Shown here: positions 26,921 to 34,730 of the stretch, piece by piece
Position numbering within the stretch: the first letter of the stretch is position 1
Layout: the number at the start of each line of letters is the position of its first letter
Origin: Azospirillum sp051124815
GTDB lineage: Bacteria; Pseudomonadota; Alphaproteobacteria; Azospirillales; Azospirillaceae
Direction of reading: 5' to 3'
Length of the DNA: 64,000 bases
NCBI RefSeq assembly: GCF_051124815.1
Contig: NZ_CP118486.1
Coordinates: 248,001-312,000, forward strand
Notes under the pieces: generated by a model
Databases searched by the model: none
Told to the model about the DNA's origin: nothing
What the model saw: the letters and a program-made list of their open reading frames with translations, nothing else
Made by a program: the position numbers and the translations under genes

Positions 26921-27700
26921 GTGCCGACTGAACCCGCCCCCCGCGTCGGCATCGCCGTCGAACCGCACCCGGTGCTGGACGCCTATTATGGCGACAAGGC
27001 GCAACGGCAGCATTTCGTCCGCGGCCTGTTCAACCGCACCGCCCACCATTACGACCGCATCAACGCGATCTTCGCGCTGGGCTCCGGCTCCTGGTACCGC
27101 GCGCAATGCCTGCGCCGGGCAGGCCTGCGTCCGGGCATGCGGGTGCTGGACGTGGCCATCGGCACGGGTCTGGTCGCGCGGGAGGCGGTGACGCTCTGCG
27201 GCAATCCCGACGACGTCATCGGCCTGGACCTCAGCGAAGCAATGCTGGCGGAGGCACGGCGCAGCCTGCCCATCCCACTGATCCAGGGCGTGGCCGACGC
27301 GCTGCCGCTGGCCGATTCAAGCGTCGATCTCGTCACCATCGGCTACGCGCTGCGCCATGTCGGCGACCTGACCGCCACCTTCCGCGAGTTCCGACGCGTG
27401 CTGCGGCCCGGCGGCACCGTGCTGGTGATGGAGATCGGCCGGCCGCGCCGCCCGGTCACCCGGCACCTGATGAACGCCTATCTCGGCATGGTGGTGCCGG
27501 CGGTCTCACGCCTCAGCGGCGGCGGCGAGAGCGGGCGGACGCTGATGCGCTATTACTGGGAGACCATCGACCGCTGCGTGGAACCGGAGGTCATCACCGC
27601 CGCGATGGCGGCGGCCGGGCTGGCGCAGGTGCGATGCGACACCGACTACGACCTGTTCAAGAACTACAGCGGCAAGCGGCAGGTCGAGACCACGACGTAA
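26921..27700 (+). CDS. UbiE/COQ5-like methyltransferase
   Basis: Class I SAM methyltransferase of 259 aa. It has FNRTAHHYDRINAIFALGSG at the start, VLDVAIGTGLVARE for SAM, and the ALRHVGDLTATFREFRRVLRPGG segment typical of UbiE relatives. Start chosen at GTG 26921, which follows a good GAAGGAGAT site; the frame is open for 53 codons more but with no family sequence. It is probably a quinone or aromatic C-methyltransferase. As it is divergent from the halogenase-like gene, it may be part of the polyene locus, though it could equally be a second ubiE. Confidence 0.8.
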   Translation: MPTEPAPRVGIAVEPHPVLDAYYGDKAQRQHFVRGLFNRTAHHYDRINAIFALGSGSWYRAQCLRRAGLRPGMRVLDVAIGTGLVAREAVTLCGNPDDVIGLDLSEAMLAEARRSLPIPLIQGVADALPLADSSVDLVTIGYALRHVGDLTATFREFRRVLRPGGTVLVMEIGRPRRPVTRHLMNAYLGMVVPAVSRLSGGGESGRTLMRYYWETIDRCVEPEVITAAMAAAGLAQVRCDTDYDLFKNYSGKRQVETTT

Positions 27701-27843
27701 CGGCGGATCAGCCGGCGGTGTGCCTGTTGTTACTACCCCTCTCAGGTGTTCCTCATCCGCCTTTGCCAATGCTGGTGACCGGTTATCGCCCTCATAGTTG
27801 CCTCTACAAGGCCACGGCCGGAACAGAACCGACAGGAAAAAAC

Positions 27844-28308
27844 ATGGTGGGGAAGACGACTTGGGCGGCATTGTCCGTCGTGGCGCTGCTGATCGGCTGC
27901 GCCGGGCAGCAGGGTACGGCCAGCAGCAACGGGGCCGGCAACGGAACGGCGACGACCGCCTCCGCCGCGCCGTCGACACCGGGCGCCAAGATGGTGAAAT
28001 CGCGCGACGGCCGATATGAGGGCGAGGTGATCGGCACCCCCGCCCCCGGCAGCCGCTTCGCCAAACTGCAGATCGGCATGACGATGGAGGAGGTCTCCAC
28101 CCTGATCGGCGCGCCCGACAACATGATCCGGCACGAGACGGGCAAGCGCTGGATCCCCTTCTATTTCGGCAACGACGCCCAGCGTCTTCAAGTCATCTAC
28201 CGCAACGAAGGCTGCCTGACCTATACCGGCGGCAACGTCTTCGGCGGCGGCGGTTCGGAACTGATCCGAATCACCGTCGCACCGAAGGGAGGCTGTCTGG
28301 ACACCTGA
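27844..28308 (+). CDS. Lipoprotein with BamE/SmpA-like fold
   Basis: 154 aa. The signal peptide ends in the lipobox LLIGC (Cys about residue 19), followed by a low-complexity linker (residues 20-48) and a C-terminal domain with LQIGMTMEEVSTLIGAPDNM, the pattern of SmpA/OmlA-type envelope proteins. It would be anchored in the outer membrane. Function is not known. The gene is followed by a strong bidirectional terminator, and the gene on the far side is on the opposite strand. Confidence 0.72.
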   Translation: MVGKTTWAALSVVALLIGCAGQQGTASSNGAGNGTATTASAAPSTPGAKMVKSRDGRYEGEVIGTPAPGSRFAKLQIGMTMEEVSTLIGAPDNMIRHETGKRWIPFYFGNDAQRLQVIYRNEGCLTYTGGNVFGGGGSELIRITVAPKGGCLDT

Positions 28309-28311
28309 CGA

Positions 28312-28344
28312 AAAAGGCGCGGCTTTTGAAAAGCCGCGCCTTTT
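28312..28344. terminator. Bidirectional rho-independent terminator
   Basis: AAAAGGCGCGGCTT and AAGCCGCGCCTTTT form a 14-bp stem with a 5-base loop, with T-runs on both strands. It lies between the convergent lipoprotein and sigma-factor genes. Confidence 0.85.
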
Positions 28345-28369
28345 CGGATCACCGCCGCAACCCGCCCGA

Positions 28370-29329
28370 TCAGGCATTGGTCAGCAGGCGCTTCTTCTCG
28401 ATCGCCATCTGCTCCGTCTTCGCGTTGGCGATCACCGCCTTCTGCAGCTTCTCGAAGGCACGCACCTCCAGCTGGCGCACGCGCTCGCGCGAAACATGGA
28501 AGGTCTGGCTCAGCTCTTCCAGCGTCAGCGGCTCGTCACGCAGGCGGCGGGCCACCAGGATCCGGCGCTCGCGGTCGTCCAGCACCCCCAGCCCCAGCTT
28601 CAGGAACTGCTGGCGCCGGCGGCGTTCCTCGGAGTCGGCCAGCGTCGTCTCCTGATCCGGCCGCTCGTCGGCCAGCAGGTCCTGCCACTCGGCATCGCCC
28701 TCTTCCGACAGGCCGACGTTCAGCGAGCGGTCGTTGCCCAGGCGGCGGTTCATCTCCACCACCTCGGTCTTCGACACGTTCAGTTCGGTGGCGATGCTCT
28801 CCACCGCTTCCGGCGACAGGTCGCCGCTCTCCAGCTCCTGCATCCGCGCCTTCAGGCGGCGCAGGCTGAAGAACAGCTTCTTCTGCCCTGCGGTGGTGCC
28901 GATCTTCACCAGCGACCAGTTGTGCAGGACATATTCCTGGATCGCCGCACGCACCCACCACGACGCATAGGTGGCGAAGCGGAACCCCTTGGCGGGATCG
29001 AACTTCTGCGCTGCCTGCATCACGCCGACATTGCCCTCCGCCACCAGATCGGCCAGCGGCAGGCCATAGCCGAGATAGCCGCGGGCCATCTTGACGACGA
29101 GACGCAAATGGCTGCCGACCAGCTTGTCGAGCGCGGCCGGATCCTGATGGTCATGCCAGCGGACGGCGAGATCGAGTTCCTGTTCCGGCGTCAGATACTG
29201 ATACTTGCGGGCGTCCTGAAGATAGAGCTGCATCGGTTCAGCAGTGCGCGGTTCTGGGATACGGGTTTCCGTGTTGCGGGTCGGGGCGGTATCGGATTGA
29301 GCTGTGCGGGTTTCAGCGTTGCGCTGCAT
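28370..29329 (-). CDS. rpoH: RNA polymerase sigma-32 (heat-shock) factor
   Basis: Sigma-70-family factor of 319 aa. Region 2 reads SHLRLVVKMARGYLGYGLPLADLVAEGN and KGFRFATYASWWVRAAIQEYVL. The RpoH box is GQKKLFFSLRRLKAR. Region 4 has LEELSQTFHVSRERVRQLE. It directs transcription of heat-shock genes. The start at 29329 has an upstream GGGAG; it adds about 32 Thr/Arg-rich residues before the family N-terminus (an internal ATG at 29233 gives a normal-length protein). Many relatives carry several rpoH paralogues, so this need not be the main one. Confidence 0.88.
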   Translation of the reverse strand: MQRNAETRTAQSDTAPTRNTETRIPEPRTAEPMQLYLQDARKYQYLTPEQELDLAVRWHDHQDPAALDKLVGSHLRLVVKMARGYLGYGLPLADLVAEGNVGVMQAAQKFDPAKGFRFATYASWWVRAAIQEYVLHNWSLVKIGTTAGQKKLFFSLRRLKARMQELESGDLSPEAVESIATELNVSKTEVVEMNRRLGNDRSLNVGLSEEGDAEWQDLLADERPDQETTLADSEERRRRQQFLKLGLGVLDDRERRILVARRLRDEPLTLEELSQTFHVSRERVRQLEVRAFEKLQKAVIANAKTEQMAIEKKRLLTNA

Positions 29330-29677
29330 GGTGTCTCTTTTTCTCCCAGCCGACGGGAGCGGCGCCGCGGGCAAAGGCCCCGGCGTTGATCGGGTCGGTC
29401 CTGTTGAAGATCGGGTTTTTGGTTCGTTGCGTTGCCGGCATTCGACGCTGCCGGACGGCGTGCACCGGGCTTCGGTGCGGAAACGGGCAAAGAGGGGCCC
29501 TCTCCAGCCCCGCGGGCGGCGCCGCGCCGGGGAAGGTGGCGCCGCAGCCAGCAAGCCGCAGGGCCGGAGAGGAACGGCGGAGCCGGGCGATCAGCGCGGC
29601 CGAACCGAGGAATTGAAAACAGTCATATGGGCCAAGGCCAATCTGTCGGGGTCGGCGCCATCAGCGACGCAACGAAC

Positions 29678-29708
29678 ACTATATAGGAATTTTGACAACG
29701 CATTAAAG
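29678..29708 (-). promoter_or_regulatory. Possible promoter of the sigma-32 gene
   Basis: Read on the minus strand there is CTTT, 18 bases, then CTATATAG. This resembles the alphaproteobacterial sigma-32 pattern (CTTG, 17-18 bases, CYTATNT) with one mismatch. It would leave a leader of about 340 nt before the start codon. The rest of 29330-30047 holds no gene. Confidence 0.35.
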
Positions 29709-29940
29709 GGGCGCCCAGGCGAATTTTCCTGGCACCCTGATTGAGACCGGTTCCCGCGTCCGTGTCCGGGAACGCTGTGGGAGATGGGGCGGCCCTCCGC
29801 CGGTTTCAACCCCTCCCACGCCATGGCCGAACATCTTTCGAATTTCAATGCAACTTCACAAGACAATTGACCGAACAGCGGCACGGCCACATAAATCAAA
29901 TCGACATCAGAAATTGCTTAGAAAGTCTAAACACTGGCAA

Positions 29941-29963
29941 TTGACAAATACCCCGTGGTATTT
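29941..29963 (+). promoter_or_regulatory. TTGACA and overlapping palindrome before the pyruvyltransferase gene
   Basis: TTGACA at 29941-29946 is followed by AAATACCCCGTGGTATTT (29946-29963), a perfect 7-4-7 inverted repeat. The arrangement suggests a repressible promoter about 85 bp upstream of the next gene. No good -10 box is seen. Confidence 0.4.
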
Positions 29964-30047
29964 TTCGGATGTCACTTGCAGTCATACCTCTTCTGCGCTT
30001 ACCGTCCGGTTGTTTCCAGCATCCACCGACCCGAGGCTTGAGCCGAC

Positions 30048-31313
30048 ATGCTTGAAGACATCGTCATCGACACTCCTGTCGACCGGCCGCACTCTTCCGG
30101 CCAGACTGCCAGTCAGAGCGCTGGCCACACTGGCGGCCGTGCATCGTCCCAGCCTCTGCGCGTCGCGGTGCTGTGGAAGACGCCGAATCTCGGCCTCTAT
30201 TCGAACGCCGCCTTCGACGACCTCTACAACGGCATCGGGCACAACAACGGCAACCTTGCCTTCGTGCATTCGATCTGCAGCCACATCGCCAACCCGGTGA
30301 AGCATTTCAGCTGGGGCTCCTCGGCCGAGACGCTGCGGAACAACGCCGACATCATCGTCATTCCCTGCGCCAACCAGCTCGGCCGCCACACCGATTATGG
30401 CCAGATGGCGGAGAATCTGGAAAAGTCCGGATTGCCGATCGTCGCCATCGGCCTCGGCGCCCAGGCGAACAGCTACGACCACGACGTCGAACTCAGCCCC
30501 GGCACGCTGCGCTGGGCGCAGGTGATCGCGGCGTCGAACCCGTCTTCGGCGACGTCGCCCAACATCTACACCCGCGGCGCCTATACCACGGCGCAGTTGG
30601 ACAAGCTGGGCATCACCGGGTCGCTGCCCGGCGGCTGCCCGTCGCATTTCCTCAACCAGGCGCCGGGCCTGGGCCGGAAGATCCACGCCAACTGGTCGGC
30701 GCTCGACCTGCCGCGCTCGATCACGGTGGCCGGCGGCCATCAGGCCTGGGTCAAGACGCGGGAGATCGAGCACCAGCTGATCGCCCTGATGATGGATCCC
30801 ATCGCTCCCGGCCAGTACATCGTCCAATCGATGGGCGAGATGATCCGCGCCTCGCGCGGGCTGTTCGACAGCATCGACCCACATGCGCTGAAGGAAATCC
30901 ACCGCCACACCGTGCCGCACTACTCCTTCGAGGAGTTCAAGGTCTGGTGCCGGAACTACATGCGCTCCTACTATGACGTGCCGGCCTGGATGGACACTCT
31001 GCGCCAGCAGGATCTGACCATAGGCTGCCGTTATCACGGCGTCGCGCTGGCGATCCAGGCGGAGCGGATGGGCCTGACGGTCACCATCGATTCCCGCACG
31101 CGCGAGCTGTGCGAGAACACCGGCGTCCCCTATGCCGACGCCGCCGACCTGACGATGCCGCTGACCCGCAGCCGGCTGAAGTCGCTGATCAACTTCGATC
31201 CCGACGCCTACGACCGCCACCGCGCGGAGTCGGCCGCCCGCTATCTGGACTTCCTGATCGCCAACCGGCTGCAGCCGGCGCCCTTCCTGAAGTCCATCGC
31301 GAACGGCAAGTGA
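30048..31313 (+). CDS. Polysaccharide pyruvyl transferase family protein
   Basis: A 421-aa cytoplasmic protein of the polysaccharide pyruvyltransferase family (PS_pyruv_trans), which moves pyruvate from PEP to a sugar of an exopolysaccharide, though many members have unproven activity. Visible features are the N-terminal VAVLWKTPNLGLYSNAAF, the VIPCANQLGRHTDYGQ segment and the C-terminal CRYHGVALAIQAERMGL that matches the family's conserved GxxRYHG-like end. The first 35 residues are low complexity. It is followed 20 bp later by a secreted protein gene in the same direction. The substrate is unknown. Confidence 0.75.
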   Translation: MLEDIVIDTPVDRPHSSGQTASQSAGHTGGRASSQPLRVAVLWKTPNLGLYSNAAFDDLYNGIGHNNGNLAFVHSICSHIANPVKHFSWGSSAETLRNNADIIVIPCANQLGRHTDYGQMAENLEKSGLPIVAIGLGAQANSYDHDVELSPGTLRWAQVIAASNPSSATSPNIYTRGAYTTAQLDKLGITGSLPGGCPSHFLNQAPGLGRKIHANWSALDLPRSITVAGGHQAWVKTREIEHQLIALMMDPIAPGQYIVQSMGEMIRASRGLFDSIDPHALKEIHRHTVPHYSFEEFKVWCRNYMRSYYDVPAWMDTLRQQDLTIGCRYHGVALAIQAERMGLTVTIDSRTRELCENTGVPYADAADLTMPLTRSRLKSLINFDPDAYDRHRAESAARYLDFLIANRLQPAPFLKSIANGK

Positions 31314-31333
31314 CCGGACAAATGGGGGCCGCC

Positions 31334-32494
31334 ATGCTCCGCCGGACCGCGGCGTTCCTGCTGTCGCTGAGCATGGCCGCCGCCCCCGCCCACGCGCTGA
31401 CGATCAAAAGGACGGGGGAGCCGGAAACGGTCACCTCCTGGCAGCGCGATGCCTGCGCCGAAAGCGATGCGCCGGACACCCCGGCGCGCGCCTTCCGCGA
31501 CGCAAGCGGCACGGTGCACCTGATCGCGTCCCATTCCACCGCGCGGGCGCTGACCGGCCCGTCGCTGGATGCGGTGCGGCCGAACTGCGCGGTGATCTTC
31601 CAGGGCCACGGCCAGGACGACCCGCGCCTGCACGACGACCGCAGTTGGATCTCGTCCTTCTACACCCCGGACGGCACCACCGTCTTCGCCCTGGTCAGCA
31701 ACGAGTTCCACGCCCAGAAACGCCCCGCGCTCTGCCCCTCCGGCCAGTACATGCGCTGCTGGCGCAACAGCATCACCGCGGCGGTCTCCACCGACGGGGG
31801 AGCGAGCTTCCGCCTGAGCGCCGCACCGCCCAACCACACCGTTGCGACGCTGCCCTACCCCTATGGCGGCGATGTCGGCCAGCGCACCGGCTATTTCGCG
31901 CCCAGCAACATCGTCCGCAACGGCGACCACTGGTACGCCTTCCTGTGGGCCGAGCGGTTCGGCGCGCAGAAGCGCGGCGCCTGCCTGATGCGGACCGACA
32001 ACCTCGCCGATCCGCACTCCTGGCGCGGCTGGGACGGTAAATCCTTCTCCGTCAGCTTCGTCCGCGACGATCAAATTGGCGATGGCCGAGCCAAGGACGC
32101 TCCGGAGTCCCATCTCTGTGCCCCGGTCGCCCCCGATGTCCTGCAGGGCACCGTGCGCAGCATCGTCCGCCACCGCGCCAGCGGCCTGTTCATCGCCACG
32201 CTGGCGATGACCCGCGACGGCCGCACCGGTATCTGGACCACCACCTCGCCGGATCTGGTGAGCTGGTCGAAGCCGCAACTGCTGTGGGCGGCCCCGCTGC
32301 TGTTCCGCTACGCCTGCGGCGACAAGGCGGCCTTCGACTATCCCGCCCTGCTCGACCCCGCCAGCCAGAGCCGCAATTTCGACGATGTCGGCAAGACCGC
32401 CTACGTCTACATGACGCGGCTGAACCTGGACAAATGCAGGATCACCTGGAACCGCGACCTCGTCCGCATGCCGGTGGAGATCGGCGAAGACTGA
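31334..32494 (+). CDS. Secreted protein, possible beta-propeller glycosidase-like
   Basis: 386 aa with a signal peptide (MLRRTAAFLLSLSMAAAPAHA). The mature part has propeller-like repeats such as SWISSFYTPDGTTVFALVSN, AVSTDGGASFRLS and IWTTTSPDLVSWSKPQLLWAAP, a pattern seen in five-bladed glycoside hydrolases and sialidase-like proteins. It has eight or more cysteines, suggesting disulfides. I cannot name catalytic residues. The ATG at 31334 follows GGGGG; 31322 is also possible. It lies 20 bp after the pyruvyltransferase-like gene and is probably cotranscribed, so it may act on the same polysaccharide. Confidence 0.65.
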   Translation: MLRRTAAFLLSLSMAAAPAHALTIKRTGEPETVTSWQRDACAESDAPDTPARAFRDASGTVHLIASHSTARALTGPSLDAVRPNCAVIFQGHGQDDPRLHDDRSWISSFYTPDGTTVFALVSNEFHAQKRPALCPSGQYMRCWRNSITAAVSTDGGASFRLSAAPPNHTVATLPYPYGGDVGQRTGYFAPSNIVRNGDHWYAFLWAERFGAQKRGACLMRTDNLADPHSWRGWDGKSFSVSFVRDDQIGDGRAKDAPESHLCAPVAPDVLQGTVRSIVRHRASGLFIATLAMTRDGRTGIWTTTSPDLVSWSKPQLLWAAPLLFRYACGDKAAFDYPALLDPASQSRNFDDVGKTAYVYMTRLNLDKCRITWNRDLVRMPVEIGED

Positions 32495-32578
32495 GAGGGG
32501 CGACATCGCACAAAGCCGTTGCCAATCCGGACAGCCCATCCGATCTGTCGATCCGGACCACGGATAAGGAGCGGTGCC

Positions 32579-33010
32579 ATGCCGGACGGCGATCCTTTCG
32601 ACCTCCAGCGCTTCGTCAAGGCTCAGGATCCGGTCTTCGCGACCGTGCTCGAGGAACTGCGGGCCGGCCACAAGCGCAGCCATTGGATGTGGTTCATCTT
32701 CCCACAGCTGCGCGACCTCGGCCGCTCCCCGACCGCGCAGTTCTACGGCATCGCCTCCATCGACGAGGCGCTGGCCTATCTGGCGCACCCGATCCTCGGT
32801 GCCCGGCTGGCGCAGGCGACGGAGGCGGTGCTGGCGGTGCAGGGGCGGACGCTTCATGAGATCTTCGGCTCGCCCGACGACCTGAAGTTCCGATCCTCGA
32901 TGACTTTGTTCGTCCGGGCTACGGCGAAGGACGGCGACCTCTACCGCAGGGCGCTGGACCGCTATTGCGGCGGCCAGCCGGACGAGGCGACGCTGGGCTT
33001 GCTGGGCTGA
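32579..33010 (+). CDS. DUF1810 family protein
   Basis: 143 aa, DUF1810 signature throughout: FDLQRFVKAQDPVFATVLEELRAGHKRSHWMWFIFPQLRDLG at the start (42 residues of strong family match) and RSSMTLFVRA at the end. Some distantly related family members are annotated calpastatin-like, but there is no proof of function. Good ribosome site AAGGAG upstream. It converges with the malate/lactate dehydrogenase-family gene, 6 bp away. Confidence 0.85.
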   Translation: MPDGDPFDLQRFVKAQDPVFATVLEELRAGHKRSHWMWFIFPQLRDLGRSPTAQFYGIASIDEALAYLAHPILGARLAQATEAVLAVQGRTLHEIFGSPDDLKFRSSMTLFVRATAKDGDLYRRALDRYCGGQPDEATLGLLG

Positions 33011-33016
33011 CCGGCT

Positions 33017-34141
33017 TCAGGCCAGCAGGTCGCCCAGTTCCAGCCCACGCTCCTGCCCCAGGCTTTCCAGCATCGCCAGCGTGGCGCCGTCCAACGGGAT
33101 GCCGTCGGCCAGACGCTGGCGGCGGGTGCGGCTTTCCGGCTCGCCCGGTATCAGGATGGCGTCCGCCCCCGGTGCCGTCGGCGTGTCGCGGACATAGGCG
33201 ACCAGATCGTCGAGATCGGCCGCCCATTGGGCGTTGCCGCCACGCGCCGGGTCGAAGACGATGGCGAACATGTTGTTCATCACCCGGCCGGAGTTCTGGT
33301 GCGACGGCGTGCCCGGCATCGCCGAGGCCAGCGCCCCGGCCAGCACGTCGCACATCAGCGCCAGCCCGAACCCCTTGTGCCCGCCCAGCGGCAGCAGGGC
33401 GCCCGACGGGTCCTGGAACATCACGCCGGGGTCCCGCGTGGGGTCGCCCTGCGGATCGAGCAGCAGGCCGGGGGCCATCTCCTGCCCCTTGCCCATGGCG
33501 ACGCGGCACTTGCCGACGGCGACGGCGCTGGTGGCGAAATCCAGCACCAGAGGCGGGGTCGCCTCCGTACCGGGAATCGCGATGCAGATCGGGTTGGTGC
33601 CCAGCCGCGGCCGGGTGCCGTCATGCGGCGCCACCGCCGGACGGGTGACGACGTTGACGAAGGCCAGCGCGACCAGCCCGGCGTCGCTGCACTGCTCGCC
33701 ATAGGAGCCGACGCGACCGATATGGTGGCTGTCGCGCAGGGACAGCACGGCCAACCCGTCCCGCCGCGCCTGTTCGATGGCGAGGTCCATCGCCTCGCGC
33801 GCGATCACCTGACCATAGCCGCTGCCGCCGCCGACCGCCAGGAAGGGGCCTGAGTGGCCGATCACCGTCGCATGCTGGTTGGGCCGCAAGAGCCCGGCGG
33901 CGATCGCCGGCATATACATCGCCAGCATACCGACGCCGTGGCTGTCATGCCCACGCAGGTTCGCTTCCACCAGATGGTCGGCGACGACCGCCGCCTCCTG
34001 CTCCTCGCTTCCGGCCGCCCGCAGCAGGCGCCGCACCGCTTCCGCCAAGCGGTCCGCCCGCACCGGCCGCAGCGCGGTGCCGTAGACGCCGGCATTGAAG
34101 GACGCCGCGGCGGCGAAGGGATCCTTTTGTGTCTCTGTCAT
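33017..34141 (-). CDS. Malate/L-lactate dehydrogenase family oxidoreductase
   Basis: NAD(P)-dependent enzyme of the Ldh_2 family (YlbC/YiaK/ComC group), 374 aa. It has the conserved EANLRGHDSHGVGML with the catalytic His, the GYGQVIAREAMDLAIEQAR segment, and RPRLGTNPICIAIPG. Members reduce or oxidise 2-keto acids such as oxaloacetate, 2,3-diketogulonate or sulfolactate; the exact substrate cannot be read from sequence. It is not in an operon with its neighbours. Confidence 0.85.
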   Translation of the reverse strand: MTETQKDPFAAAASFNAGVYGTALRPVRADRLAEAVRRLLRAAGSEEQEAAVVADHLVEANLRGHDSHGVGMLAMYMPAIAAGLLRPNQHATVIGHSGPFLAVGGGSGYGQVIAREAMDLAIEQARRDGLAVLSLRDSHHIGRVGSYGEQCSDAGLVALAFVNVVTRPAVAPHDGTRPRLGTNPICIAIPGTEATPPLVLDFATSAVAVGKCRVAMGKGQEMAPGLLLDPQGDPTRDPGVMFQDPSGALLPLGGHKGFGLALMCDVLAGALASAMPGTPSHQNSGRVMNNMFAIVFDPARGGNAQWAADLDDLVAYVRDTPTAPGADAILIPGEPESRTRRQRLADGIPLDGATLAMLESLGQERGLELGDLLA

Positions 34142-34304
34142 CCTGTACCTTCCCGACCGGCCGCCGCCCCGGCTGGGCAACGGCCTGATTTCCGGTCCCT
34201 ATTTGGTCGCCGCGGCACCGGCAGGGCAAGGGTGCAAAATGGACAAGCGCCCCATCAGCCGCCCGCCGGCCGGCAAGCTTTGCGACGCTTCGTCACATCG
34301 CTAC

Positions 34305-34319
34305 TGCGAGTTATTCGCA
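34305..34319. promoter_or_regulatory. Candidate Fur box upstream of feoA
   Basis: TGCGAGTTATTCGCA is a 7-1-7 palindrome with one mismatch (TGCGAGT/ATTCGCA). It fits the alphaproteobacterial Fur-type site and stands 45 bp before the feoA start. I infer iron-dependent repression. Confidence 0.55.
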
Positions 34320-34364
34320 TCATGATGGCGCCTGCGGCCCAGTGCCGCCGAAAGGTGACCCCTG

Positions 34365-34694
34365 ATGACCTCCCCTCACTACGGCCTGCGACATCCCATT
34401 TCCCCCGGCACCACCTCCGACCCTCCGTCCAGCGGCGACAGCTGCCGTCTCGGCGCGTTGCGCAAGGGTCAGCGCGCGGTGGTGACCGGCCTCGACGAGG
34501 CCGCCGTCGTCACCCCGCTGCCGCCCGGCGAACTGGAACGCCGCATGATCGAGATGGGCCTGATCGAAGGCGCCCGCGTGGAAATCCTGCATGAAGGCTT
34601 CCCCGGCGCCGATCCGCTTGCCGTGCGCATCGACGACCACACCCTGGCCCTGCGCCGGGCGGAGGCGCACGCCGTTCTGGTGACGCTCGGCTGA
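34365..34694 (+). CDS. feoA: Ferrous iron transport protein A
   Basis: A small SH3-like cytoplasmic protein, 109 aa, that supports FeoB function. The core LRKGQRAVVTGLD...LERRMIEMGLIEGARVEILHEG is typical; about 28 N-terminal residues are extra and low in similarity. It lies 36 bp before feoB, in one operon with it, downstream of a candidate Fur box. Confidence 0.88.
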   Translation: MTSPHYGLRHPISPGTTSDPPSSGDSCRLGALRKGQRAVVTGLDEAAVVTPLPPGELERRMIEMGLIEGARVEILHEGFPGADPLAVRIDDHTLALRRAEAHAVLVTLG

Positions 34695-34730
34695 GCCGTC
34701 GCCTCCCCTTCCTGCGGAAGGATTTCCGCG

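Noticed and set aside
29330..30047. Small coding genes in the region upstream of the sigma-factor gene
   Set aside because: Candidate frames show no signal, domain or ribosome site; the DNA looks like leader and promoter sequence.
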